From positions 18,517,932 through 18,577,931 of the forward strand of contig NC_081412.1 of assembly GCF_030272615.1 (NCBI RefSeq): a stretch of 60,000 nt of DNA. The letters run 5' to 3'. Made by a program: the position numbers and the translations under genes. Below, piece after piece: positions 46,338 to 56,830 of the stretch (the stretch's first letter is position 1; the number at the start of each line of letters is the position of its first letter). A model generated the notes under the pieces. The model searched no databases. It was given only the letters and a program-made list of their open reading frames with translations, and was not told the origin of the DNA. This DNA is from Cryptomeria japonica (lineage: Eukaryota > Streptophyta > Pinopsida > Cupressales > Cupressaceae).

Positions 46338-47571
46338 ATCCTCATTCTAAAAAATTTGCTTCCCTAATTACATTTCCATGTTTGATCTTTTGCAAATTTT
46401 AGAGGCTAATTGCATAAAAACGCTAAAATTTTCTTTTAAGTAATTAAACTTGTGAAATGTTTAATTGTTAATGCTTGTTTCAGATCTACCCTTCTATTGC
46501 AAATTGTCAATTCATATTTGTGCCTTAATTCTGAAAATTAAGTGGTTAAGTGTCAAAACCTTAATTTTTAAGACCTTCTTGATTCAACCTTTGACTGATA
46601 ATTTCACTAATCAAAACACTTCCAAATTGGCTGTAACTTTGGATTCCACAATAAAATCACAACATCTTTCATCCCTGAAAATTTGGAAAAAAGTTGCGAG
46701 GACTATGTGCACCCCGAGCGCCTTCGTCCCCGACATTTTTTCCGAAATTTTGGGAGCTAGATCTTACTGTATTTTTCTGCTAAAATCCAGAATTTTGGCT
46801 GATTTTATCAATTTTAACACTTTCAAAATTAAAGTCAAAGTTGGTCTAGCGATTGCTTGGATTGAGGCTTCTAATCATTCAAAAATTGTTGAAATTAAAA
46901 TTCATATCAAAATTGTGTTTCTTATAGTCCTAAATCTGAAAACTGTGTTGGCATTCATTCGAAATTTCAATGTTTTATTCAAATTTTTGTAGTTTGTGAC
47001 TTTTGAAATTAAGTGTTTAATTGCAACAACTTTGATTTCCACTTTCAAATTCGAATTTTGCATGAAATCGAGTCAACTTTTAAATTTCAAAACTTGCATT
47101 GCTTTCAGTATTCCCTCTAAAATCATAAAACTCAAAATTTCAATTTCCCTCTCTTTTTCAAAATTCAAATTTTACATTTTTCAACAATCTTGGTAGGGTT
47201 CAATTTTGAGATTGCAACTTTAATTTGGCCTATCTACAGATCATAAAATCACTCAATTTTTTCAGATTAGCTTTAGAATCATCATAACTTTCATCCCTGA
47301 AAATTTCGAAAAAAGTTGCGAGGACCGTGTGCACTCCGTTCACCACGGTCCCGGACATTTTTTCTGAAATTTCGGGAGATTGTCCTGATTGCATTTAACA
47401 GCTTAAATCTAGGAGATTGGCTGATTTTATTGAAATTTGCTACCTCTAAAATTCAAAATCTTCTCTCTCTCTCTTTAGTGCATGAGTTTTACAACAATAA
47501 GTCCTACTTACACTATTCCCGTTAGATGAAGCCTTAGAATTAAGTCTTTCCAAGGTTTAATTACTGAGGAG
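46338..47571 (+). other. Element E leader with repeated GC motif
   Basis: 1.2 kb non-coding leader. Two diverged direct copies (about 46670-46815 and 47294-47440) share CCTGAAAATTT, AAAAAAGTTGCGAGGAC, GTGTGCAC-like and CCCGACATTTTTTC-like words. A related GGACCGTGTGCACGCCGGGC word also lies in each LTR (45918, 52477). A candidate packaging or dimerisation region, by position only. Confidence 0.6.
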
Positions 47572-49986
47572 ATGGAACCTAATTTGAATGGCCTTTTTAA
47601 CGAGGACATGGGTAATTCCTCTAATCCTCTTAATGATGAAGAAGCTCTCCATGAGGTTTCTATAGAACAACTTTCAAAATTGGATAACCAATTTGATGAT
47701 TTTCGACAATGGATGTCTCAAGAATACCCTGATAGTCAAGCTCTTTCATTAATTGAGGGTCTAAAACGTATGGTTCAAAGTGATAAGAATGGAATTGATA
47801 TTTTGCGTGGTATTGCACACATTGTGGATTCGAATGTGATGCCGATGAAAAATTGTGCCAAAACCTTAGGTTATACACAACCTCCTACTCAAGTTAATCA
47901 TTCTATTCCTTTGACAACTTCTATTGCTAGTATACCTACTTTTACATCAAACATAATGACTACTTCAATACAAGACATTCCGCCTATGATCACCAGTCAT
48001 GGGGGCAATCCCTCTTCTTCAATCAACCCTCTTCCTTCATTCAATCCGATTGCTTCATTCGTTCCTTCAATGAGTGTCCCTATTATATCTCCACAAATGA
48101 ACATGACGCAAGGGGGCAATTCATTTAACCATTCCATTCCTCCTTTCCAATCATCTCCTATGACTAACTATCATAGTGTCCCACCACCTTACTCTCTACC
48201 TTCTTTCAATAACATAACACCTCCATCACAATCTAACACGTCTACTATGAACTCTTCGACTAAAGTGACCATTAACAATCTTGCACAAACTGTCTCTTCT
48301 TTACAGCAACAAATTGCCTCTATGAATCAATCTAAGTTTAGTGTGCCCACAGTTGATGTGGCGAGCCCACTTTCTCTTGACATTGTTCAAGCTATTCCCC
48401 CTAAACATGTTGAAATTCCACATTTGGAGCTTTATAATGGTAAGGGTGATCCTCTAACACATGTTAAGACCTTTCAAACAATATGTACTGATTTTGCTTA
48501 TGACCAAAGGTTGCTTGCAAAACTGTTTACTAGAACATTAAGAGATAAAGCCCTACAATGGTATTGCTCATTGCCTTCTTATTCTATTTCTTCTTTCGAA
48601 CAACTTGCAAATGCTTTTATTCAACAATTTCAAAACAATATAAGTCCTAAAGTTACTTTGATTGATTTAATGCATTGTAAACAAGGTGTTAAAAAAAAAG
48701 TGACTGATTTCATTGGTAGATATAAGCATTTGTATGCTCAAATTTCTTTTCCAGTACCTGACAATGACATTCAAAGAATCTTTATTTCTAATTTACAAAA
48801 AGATATTAGAGAAAAACTTCTGTTTTCTGAGTTTACTTCTTTCCAACAGTTGTGCGCAACTCTTCACAATTATCAACTGACTGTGAGTCAAATGGAACAA
48901 GCAAATCCTATGGCTCCGAGTGATAAGGGTGATAGTAGTCAACAACCATTTGGGAAGTTTAAACCGAACAGAGAGTCCATTAAATTCAATGAAAACATCA
49001 TCAACAACAATGTGAATGCGGCATCAGGTGTGCCTCCTATTTCTAAGTTTTTCAAGAAAGAAAGAAAGTTTACTCCTTTGAATGAATCATTGCATAGTAT
49101 TATGAATAAGTTATTGGAACAAAATGTGCTTACTCTTCCTCCTATAAGGAAAATAGATCCTACAAAGATTAACTCACCCTATTTTGATAACAAATCTTTT
49201 TGTCAATTTCATCGTCAACCTGGGCATGATACTGAAAAATGTTTTGCTTTAAAGGGTAAAATTCAAGATTTGATTGATAATAATACTATTTCTATTTCTG
49301 GAGTGAATGATAAAGGAAACACATCTGTAGCTCCTCCTAACCAAAATCTTAAGATTTTTACTGATCCATTACCTTCTCATACCTCTAATGCGATTGATAC
49401 TAATGATTCTGTCTCACCTGATGATCTTGTGTCTATGACTCCGAATGTGATTAACTTTGTAGAGCAGCAGAAAATCCCTAAAGAACCTTCCATCACATTT
49501 GATTCCAGTGAAACTATCAGGGCACCTGATGGTCCTTTATATATAGTTGCAAAAGTCAAGAATACACCTTGCCGTGGAGTACTTATTGATCCTTCTTGTA
49601 TGGTTAATATCATTACTGAAGAATTTCTTTTTACTTTGCAATTGAATCAAGTGATCTATGATGAAACAAATGTGGTTGTGAAACTATTTGATGCATTTTC
49701 TTCTCCTGCAATTGGTTCTATTACATTACCTATTGAGGTCCATAACAAATCCCTTGATGTGGACTTTGCTATTATTCCATCATCCGAACAATTTCGTGTG
49801 AAGCTAGGCTATCCTTGGCTATCTTCCATGAAAGCTATTGCTTCTCCTATTCACAAGTGTTTGAAATTTCCCCATAATGGTGAATTTGTTACTATCAATC
49901 ATTGTCTCTTTAAACCTGCTGAAAGAACTTCTAGCATTCCTATTGATTACTTTTGGCCTAAACAATTCCAATCTCTTCCTCCGTGA
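47572..49986 (+). CDS. Element E gag-protease polyprotein, 804 aa, open
   Basis: Uninterrupted frame from the first ATG after the leader. Residues about 1-100 are acidic; 100-240 are rich in Pro/Ser/Asn/Thr and probably disordered; 226-250 (TINNLAQTVSSLQQQIASMN) may be a short coiled coil. Residues about 283-445 are a Retrotrans_gag capsid-like domain (LELYNGKGDPLTHVKTFQ, LRDKALQWYCSLPSYSISSF, FIQQFQNNISPKVTLIDL). A knuckle-like CQFHRQPGHDTEKC is at about 543-556. A retropepsin-like segment at about 665-780 has VLIDPSCMVNIITEEFL and VKLGYPWLSSM; the motif is DPS rather than DTG/DSG, so activity is doubtful. Known gag proteins form the particle. It ends in TGA at 49984, with the same frame open beyond it. 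Confidence 0.9.
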   Translation: MEPNLNGLFNEDMGNSSNPLNDEEALHEVSIEQLSKLDNQFDDFRQWMSQEYPDSQALSLIEGLKRMVQSDKNGIDILRGIAHIVDSNVMPMKNCAKTLGYTQPPTQVNHSIPLTTSIASIPTFTSNIMTTSIQDIPPMITSHGGNPSSSINPLPSFNPIASFVPSMSVPIISPQMNMTQGGNSFNHSIPPFQSSPMTNYHSVPPPYSLPSFNNITPPSQSNTSTMNSSTKVTINNLAQTVSSLQQQIASMNQSKFSVPTVDVASPLSLDIVQAIPPKHVEIPHLELYNGKGDPLTHVKTFQTICTDFAYDQRLLAKLFTRTLRDKALQWYCSLPSYSISSFEQLANAFIQQFQNNISPKVTLIDLMHCKQGVKKKVTDFIGRYKHLYAQISFPVPDNDIQRIFISNLQKDIREKLLFSEFTSFQQLCATLHNYQLTVSQMEQANPMAPSDKGDSSQQPFGKFKPNRESIKFNENIINNNVNAASGVPPISKFFKKERKFTPLNESLHSIMNKLLEQNVLTLPPIRKIDPTKINSPYFDNKSFCQFHRQPGHDTEKCFALKGKIQDLIDNNTISISGVNDKGNTSVAPPNQNLKIFTDPLPSHTSNAIDTNDSVSPDDLVSMTPNVINFVEQQKIPKEPSITFDSSETIRAPDGPLYIVAKVKNTPCRGVLIDPSCMVNIITEEFLFTLQLNQVIYDETNVVVKLFDAFSSPAIGSITLPIEVHNKSLDVDFAIIPSSEQFRVKLGYPWLSSMKAIASPIHKCLKFPHNGEFVTINHCLFKPAERTSSIPIDYFWPKQFQSLPP

Positions 49987-50925
49987 AGTGATCATCTTTT
50001 CAAATCTTATCAAAAGTGGAAGAAAGATATGATCCTATCTCTAAGTGAACCTAGAACACCCAAACTTGATATTCCTATCGTTCTTGAGAAGGAAGTTCTT
50101 CCTTTGAAAGATAAAACTAATGTCTTTCCTCAAGAAGATTCCCAACCTATCCCTATGAATGTGACTATGCCTATATCTAATAAACTTCCTAAAAGTAGAC
50201 CTATACCTTCTCGTCATGATGGACTTGGTCTCCTTCCTAAACCAAATATTCCTCCCTTATATGGAGCAGTTCCTCCTCCTTCTTCTTATAGAGAGAAGAG
50301 ACCTTCCTCTTCTCCTATTATTCAACCTAAGAGACCACAACCTAAACACCCAAGTGATAAGGATGAGAACATTCCTCCTCCTCAATCTTCTCAACTTCCT
50401 ACTAAGACTAGATGGAATCGTTCTGCACATGAACGCCGACGAAAGCGTCATCTTAGAGCTCAGGCAGTTGTTTCTCAGACTTTGCAATCCCCAAAATCAC
50501 CTTCAGCCAGTATTATTCCATTTTCTCCTCAGCCGACGATTGAGCCGAAATCTCCTAAACATAAGATGCATGATGGCCTTGATCCTGTGCGAGTTAAAGA
50601 TCCTATTTTTATAAATCTTGATGATGATATACATGAAAATGTTATTCATGATGAAAATATTATTCATGATGAAAATGTTACTCCTGTTCATTCTGATAGT
50701 GAGTATGAATATGTTGATGTTGATAACTATTTATCTAACGAATTTTCTAAAGCACTTATCCTAGCTCCTAGACAAGAACAACGTGGCTCGGAACATGAAC
50801 ATAGCCCTTGTTTGGATCTTGTGATAGCTCCATCTGCTGTGTTGGATGTTCCTCCTGTAGCGTGTTTCCTACCTTCCCGAAATATTGATCAGCAAGATCA
50901 GGGGGTAGATGACGTGCTAGACTAG
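49987..50925 (+). CDS. Element E downstream ORF, Pro-rich and basic, same frame as gag
   Basis: Open in the gag frame from directly after the TGA at 49984-49986 to TAG at 50923-50925; the first ATG is at 50029 (298 aa). It has a Pro/Ser-rich region with many PKRPQPK-like words, a strongly basic HERRRKRHLRAQ near residue 135 that could bind nucleic acid or act as a nuclear signal, an acidic part with a DENIIHDEN repeat, and a hydrophobic tail. No catalytic domain. It was probably one polyprotein with gag (1117 codons) before the stop arose, or is reached by readthrough. Confidence 0.7.
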   Translation, partial: SDHLFKSYQKWKKDMILSLSEPRTPKLDIPIVLEKEVLPLKDKTNVFPQEDSQPIPMNVTMPISNKLPKSRPIPSRHDGLGLLPKPNIPPLYGAVPPPSSYREKRPSSSPIIQPKRPQPKHPSDKDENIPPPQSSQLPTKTRWNRSAHERRRKRHLRAQAVVSQTLQSPKSPSASIIPFSPQPTIEPKSPKHKMHDGLDPVRVKDPIFINLDDDIHENVIHDENIIHDENVTPVHSDSEYEYVDVDNYLSNEFSKALILAPRQEQRGSEHEHSPCLDLVIAPSAVLDVPPVACFLPSRNIDQQDQGVDDVLD

Positions 50926-51673
50926 TTCATTAGCATAGTAGACTCTCTCCTCCTCTCTTGATCTCTTTTGTTACTTCTTCTATGTGTTATTCTCATTCTT
51001 CTATTTGTTGTCATTAGTGTTGTCTACTTGAGGACGATGCAAAGCATTGAGATCTCTCTTGGTCTCTCTCATGTTGACTCAAAAGACACATGTGTTCCCT
51101 TCTTCTAGGTGACCTTCCTTGATTGGGGAATGAAGAACAATTATGCATACATACATATGATATACATGAATTATCATACAGCATACTGACCCTGAGGAAA
51201 GCGAAGTCACCTTGTGCTTTGTGTTTTGTGTCTATTATCCTTGGGCTTATCTCACACTTGGGGGCTAAATCCTTGTGATAACGTGCTCCTTTCTCGTTTC
51301 TTATATGTATCACTACCTTAAAGCAATCACCCCCGGTGAGGCATGTGCGATCGCTTTAACATAGGGGGGCATACATCCCGTCCATATCTTTTCAAGATAC
51401 TTGAAAATTTCTTGACAAATTTAGCTTTGCCTTGAAAATTTTTGATATCTTTCTTGCATGACTCATAGTGAGGGAACCTTACTACTGACAGTCATGGTTC
51501 TCCCTCGTGATCTTCCATTTTACTTTGTCAATCGAAGTCGTAAGATCCTTAGTCCACTGGGGGCTTGGTGTATCTTGCCTCCTTTACGTGGTGAAAGTGT
51601 TTCAATGTTGTTTCCTTGTACTTTACTGGAAGTATGAGCGTACGCTTATACTCCCGCTAAAGTGGGGGCTAAA
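50926..51673 (+). other. Element E 3' non-coding region and polypurine tract
   Basis: About 750 bp without coding signal where pol would be expected in an autonomous element. AAGTGGGGGCTAAA (51660-51673) is the polypurine tract adjoining the 3' LTR. GGGGGC/GGGGGG words at 51257, 51364 and 51562 look like further, possibly decoy, purine tracts. Confidence 0.8.
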
Positions 51674-52833
51674 TGTAGCGTCCTAAAATTGTGACACTTG
51701 CAATTTCGACTGCATTTGGGTCTTCACGATGGCAGCACAATGTTGAACCTGAATGGAGACGCCGAAACCTGTTTACGACACCAAAAACTGCATTTTTCTA
51801 CACCCTAGCCTAATCCCTCCTTGCACCCTGCTGTCCCGGGAGGTGGGACCATGGCGCCCAGCGCCCTGGTCCCTGGCCCTATTTTGGGCCCGGTCTCTTT
51901 TGGGCATCGGGTCTTTAAGTTTGCAATTCGGGAAATAATGTTTCCTGGTCAACCTAAGGTTGGGAAAATCAGCCTATCAACCCTAATTGACAAGTATATA
52001 AACTACATTTCCTCTTCCAAAAAAAGGGAGGAAGACATATGTGTGCAAAAGGCGGAAGCGATATTCAAACATTCAAACATTTAAGCATTCAAGCATTCCT
52101 TCAAGCAATTGAGCATTCTAAGTCTCCATTCAAGGCTAGGTGTTGCATTCAAGACAAGGATTCAACCATTGAAGAGGAGATCACATACAACATACAACAT
52201 ACTACATACATTACACCTTCGCATGTAAGAATACAAACATTCTTACAGCAAGGTATCAGTACTTGTTTACATTACAAACATTTACATTTATAGCATTCTC
52301 ATTTCTTGGTTAATTCCAAAACCAGGGTTTGACCTAAAGGCAAACCCCTCATCCCTAACCTCCTAATTGTCCTATCTTTTCTGTGTGTAGATTGCAGGTA
52401 CGCAACTGTAATTGAAGATCTGGAATCCTTATGCAGAGATGAACAGATCCCCCTTCATTTCGCGGATTTTTTGGAGGACCGTGTGCACGCCGGGCACCAT
52501 CGTCCCGTCAACTTTCACTCAAATTTGCAGAACAGCATCATCCCATATCCCTATCTCTGTTTATAAGCGAATCTTTCCTACTTTACATGCATTCCTAGTT
52601 CAATCTTTCTATCCACATTCTTTACAAAAGAGGGTATCCTTGATGTCACAACCCTTGAAACGCATTTAGAATCCAATTTTGCATTGCGTGGGATTAGATC
52701 TTGTGGGTTTCAACCCCTCTTTTGAATGTAAAGTCTCTCCTAAGTGAAAACCATCAACCCTAGTGACTCTCCCTTCTCTCTCCTTGGAGTTGGGGAGGGG
52801 AGAACAACTAGGGTTCGATTTTTCTGCTTTACA
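51674..52833 (+). mobile_element. Element E 3' LTR
   Basis: 1160 bp. It is 101 bp shorter than the 5' LTR, fully explained by two missing 31-bp units (62 bp) and one 39-bp deletion (equivalent to 45991-46029 of the 5' LTR, between short CAT repeats). Many other differences are C/T or G/A at CpG. Confidence 0.93.
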
Positions 52834-52900
52834 CATAGAATCGGTGTAGAAAACTACTTGTAAAGCCATCGGTAACAAACAAATATAGGAAATATTTCCT

Positions 52901-53088
52901 AAAATTCAATCAATTGTTTTCGGATTCGATTGTGTGTTAGATGAACAGAGCTAAAGAGCATGTAGAGATGTAAAATATAAAATTGACATATGCATGCTCT
53001 TTAGCTCTGTTCATCCAGACACAGAATGATCCAAAACATTGATGAAAACAATAACACACAATCGAATCCAAACAATTGATTGAATTTT
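52901..53088. repeat. Foldback repeat beside element E
   Basis: Two nested arm pairs: 52940-52962 with 52993-53015 (23 bp, perfect), and 52901-52939 with 53052-53088 (near-perfect). The right side carries an extra 36 bases between its two arm blocks (53016-53051). It looks like a small foldback element with an insertion in one arm. Confidence 0.92.
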
Positions 53089-53495
53089 CATAGATTTTAG
53101 AAACCTTATATCTGCAACCCCTAAAATTGCCAAACCAGAGTACCATAAAAATTTTAAGCAAGACATCAATTTAACGGGAATCCCTCAAATTGTTAAAATA
53201 TGGTTGCATAAAAGCAGCTCAGGTAAATAATTAAAATCTAAATCTAGCAGCGGCCTGTAAATTTAACCCAAAACCCCCTTATTTGTCATCCATACTGGCA
53301 GCAAAGAAATCAATTGCCACAACAAACCCAAATCCATACCCATATCTAGCAGAAACCAGTAAATTTAAAGAAAACAACACTACAAATGACCCACCCAAAC
53401 CCTGGGAGAGCCAGCCGTACTTCTGGATGTTCAGGGTTCGAATCTCGTCACGACGAAAAATTATCGCAATCAAAGAGGGGGCAATGCTTACTTAC
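53089..53495. other. Spacer with related short words, nothing assigned
   Basis: The words ATCTAGCAG...CCxGTAAATTTAA at 53242 and 53345 are similar to each other and to TCTAGCAGAAGCCCATTTAT at 45014, suggesting a diverged local repeat. No gene is supported. Confidence 0.4.
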
Positions 53496-53645
53496 CTCTA
53501 AATGTAATCTAAGCCGTGACCTCGTCTCCTCTCCTCTGAAGTATCGCAGGGCATTCCTTATGTTAATGTAATAATAATGAATAATCGTCACCATTGGTTC
53601 CTCACTTGCCTTTTCCCCACTGAACTTTTTTCCTTCACGCACTAA
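53496..53645 (-). other. Possible 5' untranslated exon of the cullin gene
   Basis: On the minus strand the segment ends TTTAGAG|GTAAGTAAG at 53496/53495, a near-consensus donor. The nearest acceptor downstream on that strand that fits is the exon-1 acceptor at 44731, giving a 5' UTR intron of 8.8 kb holding element E. The 5' limit is unknown. It has short ATG frames and could instead be coding for something unrecognised; a supported donor is all that is seen. Confidence 0.35.
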
Positions 53646-54620
53646 ATGTGGATAGCTTCAATGTCATATCCTTAACTACATTTCCCTCTAAGACCTCGAG
53701 GTCAAAAGTATCAGACCCCACTCACCTAACTTTGCCAGACAATGTAGAGCAATCATATTAGTTTATGTATATTTTAAAAAAATTATACTAGCAATTGCAT
53801 CTTGGTGTGCAATGGATAAGCAGAATAGCAAAATTTTTGAAAAAATCTGAAAGGGTAATTAGGAGAATAGTTGGTTAATGAAATAGGTAGATTGAAATCA
53901 AGTAATTGAAGTGAAGGAACAAAATACTGAAATGTTAGATTTGGTATCATATACAGAGCTCAAAATCTCATTATTTACTAATATTGTTTAGAAAAAAATA
54001 TATAAAAAGCGGAGAATTTAATTAAAAACATTGTGGAATTGAACATCTGGTTTAAATTAGTTGGAACCTATAAAGAAAATGCACTTAAATCGTTGAAAGA
54101 GGATTTGCAAATTTTTTTTGCATAACTTCTTCATTTATAGGTTCCCTATAATAGGATACATAGTTCCATAGTTGATATCATACTTTATAGAAGAATAGTG
54201 GGCAAAATAAGATTTTTGAATTTGAATTTTTATAAGCTGAATGAGTTTAATAATTTACCATATATAGATGAAAAGCATAACCATTGTTTTGAACACTTTT
54301 CATAGTTTTAGAAAATACTTGAAATTTGTCAAAGAGAATAGTGTAATTGAATCATATTATATAGAAGAATATTGTGCAAAAGAAAAATTGTCTAATTGAA
54401 TTTGTATAACTCGAGTGAGTTTAATAATTTACCTTTCAGAGATCAAAATTAGAAGCATTGTTTTGAACATGTCTTGGACATTTACAAAACACCTGAAATT
54501 TGTCAAATAGAGTAGTTTAATTTGAGAAATGTGGTAAGATTGAACGGTATGCATAATATAAGTACTGAACTAAGAATAGAAGGAACAAAACTCATATGCA
54601 TATAATAGTTGTTGTGCATC
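53646..54620. other. Spacer, no gene recognised
   Basis: AT-rich. A repeated pattern (TTGAATTTGTATAA...GAGTTTAATAATTTACC) near 54220-54260 and 54398-54433, with flanking similar words, indicates an old imperfect direct duplication of about 180 bp. Otherwise nothing. Confidence 0.45.
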
Positions 54621-54639
54621 TGTATGTCAATTGTTGCTC

Positions 54640-56830
54640 TTTGAAGTGTGAGTCCTTATGATTTGTGTATTGTAAAGGCCCATGCCATTTTTAGTGGTAT
54701 ATGTCATCCAAGACCACGACTTATTGGTGGTATAGGTATATTTGTTGGGTTATTGTGATCCCAAGTCGGGCCTGTGTAATTTTGGAATTGAACAACAACA
54801 AATAAGGGCACTTGAGGTGGGTTTTCACCATCATTGTATACAATTTCTTTGACTTGTCCGAGTGCACCATTGACAAGTCTTGTTTCCACCCATAGATTTG
54901 TAGACAACATAACCTCTTGGCCAATACATAGCAAGATCTTAGTTTGTAGTTGTTCACCATCTGGATTGAGCATGTCAATCCCTTCATTTGTTCTGCAGTG
55001 GATAGGACAATAGGATTTGCTAAAGACAACAACATGAGTTTATTATGCAATGACACCATTTCATTTGTTGCAAAAAGATGTTTGATGGTAAGAAAATAGA
55101 TTGTTCTGCAGTGGTGAGTGATGAACTTGACTAGGACATTAGAAGTTGCCAGTCTGCAATTGTAGGTGTTGCATTTCGTAAATTTGAGAGGAGTTCACGA
55201 AAAGAAAATTGTGTAGGTTGCTCTCCAATTTGATAAAATATTTTATCCAATGTTATAATTATTGTGAAGCTATGCCATAGTGTCCCTCCATAAGAAGTTG
55301 AAGCATACATTGGAATGTCCTTGACAGGTGGTAGTTGACCCAAGTCACCAAATAGTATGATTGAGCGTCCTCCAAATGGGATTTGGTTATGTGTAGGGAA
55401 TGCATCACACAACCTCATATGAATGCATTGTATTAACCTTCGACCAATGAAACTCATTTCATCTATTAGAATATAATGAGTGAAGTACATATTTTCTTGG
55501 AAGTTTGCAAGTATTTGTCCTTGGAGGGGGACCATTTGTTTGATTGGAATTCAAAGGGCAGAACGAATTGTTGATGCTTGTATGTTGAATGCTGCAACAC
55601 CTGTTAGTGCGAGGAGTAGTAGTGGTGACTGTCCATTTGGTGCCAATCTCATCATTGTAGACTTTATTCTTGTTATCAGGTGAGACTTTCCTGTGCTTGC
55701 AGTTCCTTGAACAATAATCTTTAGTGGTGGCTTTCAAGTATTGTCCTGTAGATGTGAAATAACTAAATCATATGCCCTTTGTTGTTGTATAGACAGATCA
55801 TATGGGGGTTGTTGATTGTAAACATGGTGGGCTTGAAATGTTGTCCGATTGGAGTGTATGAAAGTAGTAGCTACAACTCTTTGTTGTGTGGGTATGTGGT
55901 GTTTTTCCCAATCATGGCTCAAGTCAATTTCACGTTGGCCAGGCATATCAAGTTCATCCAACTAAATAGGAAGCCCTGGGTATAAAGATGAAAGGGTTTT
56001 CCATTCATTAAGGAAGTCTTGTTGTTTTTGTTTAGGCTCGCTTGAAGGAGTGCTAGCATCACTTTCTTGCATTGTTGTTAAGGTTGTTCGACATGCATGC
56101 CATGGATGGTAGTTGTTGGGGAACCTCTCCCATTGTGCTTTTATTTCATCATTTGAAGAGCCAAAATCCATCTGAATGTTGCGAAATGGATGGTACAGTA
56201 TTAATTCACTCCAACAAAATGTTTGAAAATATTTGTCCTCCTTTGAAGGGATGGATGTGAATCTAGGGGATACTCGAACTATTACTAGAGTGGTTCGCTC
56301 TTTCCATTGATCATGTTTTCGAGATGCACTGAATGACCACTTTTTAGTTACGTCAATAAGACACATTCTCTTTATATGTATAGGCCTTTCCATGTAAGTT
56401 GCAATATAGCTTGGATAAGTGGTTGTTCCTGTGGGGGAGATTGAAACACGCTGGAAGTTTTTTTGGTTCACATTTAAAGAAACAAATGTTTGGCTAGAGA
56501 GGGATAGTGGTAGCTTTAGTAAAAGGTGACAGGTCTCTTGAGCACCTATATCACGGTCGACAAGGTTCTCTAGATGCATTTTTTGGAAAGCATTAGGAGT
56601 TGGTTTATCAGGCTCAAAGTTAGTTGAAATGCGAGACAACATTTGATGATATGTCTCAGATTTGTTTTCAGCTTTAGCTGCATATTTTGCAATATATTTG
56701 ATCACAACATCTATTGAGAGAATGGGTTGGAAATCAACATTGGCCATCCATATAGAAACTATGAATGGGTTGTGAAGATTGAGGCAGTCATCATTGCGAG
56801 TAGGGGTGTGTTTCGGTTGGCCATAGTCTT
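54640..56830 (-). pseudogene. Helitron Rep/helicase, C-terminal two-thirds (decayed)
   Basis: Minus-strand translation in order: the end of the Helitron Rep region (56830-55962: NLHNPFIVSIWMANVDFQ, PILSIDVVIKYIAKYAAKAE, LVDRDIGAQETCHLLLKLPL, FCWSELILYHPFR), then a linker (ELDMPGQREIDLSHDW). A Pif1-type helicase follows: Walker A GTASTGKSHL at about 55686-55706, VAAFNIQASTI, Walker B ILIDEMSFIG near 55450, FGGRSIILFGDLGQLPPV near 55350, and the C-terminal VNGALGQVKEIVY and MAWAFTIHKS near 54660. Known Helitrons are rolling-circle transposons. Several stops and frameshifts make it inactive. The HUH nuclease motif and the 3' hairpin/CTRR end were not found. Confidence 0.92.

Larger units (their letters stand above)
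45055..52833 (+). mobile_element. Element E: non-autonomous Gypsy-like LTR retrotransposon with gag only
   Basis: LTRs at 45055-46315 and 51674-52833, flanked by a perfect 5-bp target duplication CATAG (45050-45054 and 52834-52838). Primer-binding site at 46319, polypurine tract just before the 3' LTR. The internal region codes for gag and a protease-like domain plus a Pro-rich basic region; no reverse transcriptase, RNase H or integrase motif is present between 50926 and 51673. This is the structure of a gag-only non-autonomous (TR-GAG-like) element that would need enzymes in trans. It lies 386 bp upstream of the cullin start codon, probably in a 5' UTR intron, antisense to the gene. Confidence 0.93.

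Noticed and set aside
50216-50691. Overlapping frames on both strands inside the element E downstream ORF
   Set aside because: Shadows of the main frame; Arg/Leu-rich by codon composition only.
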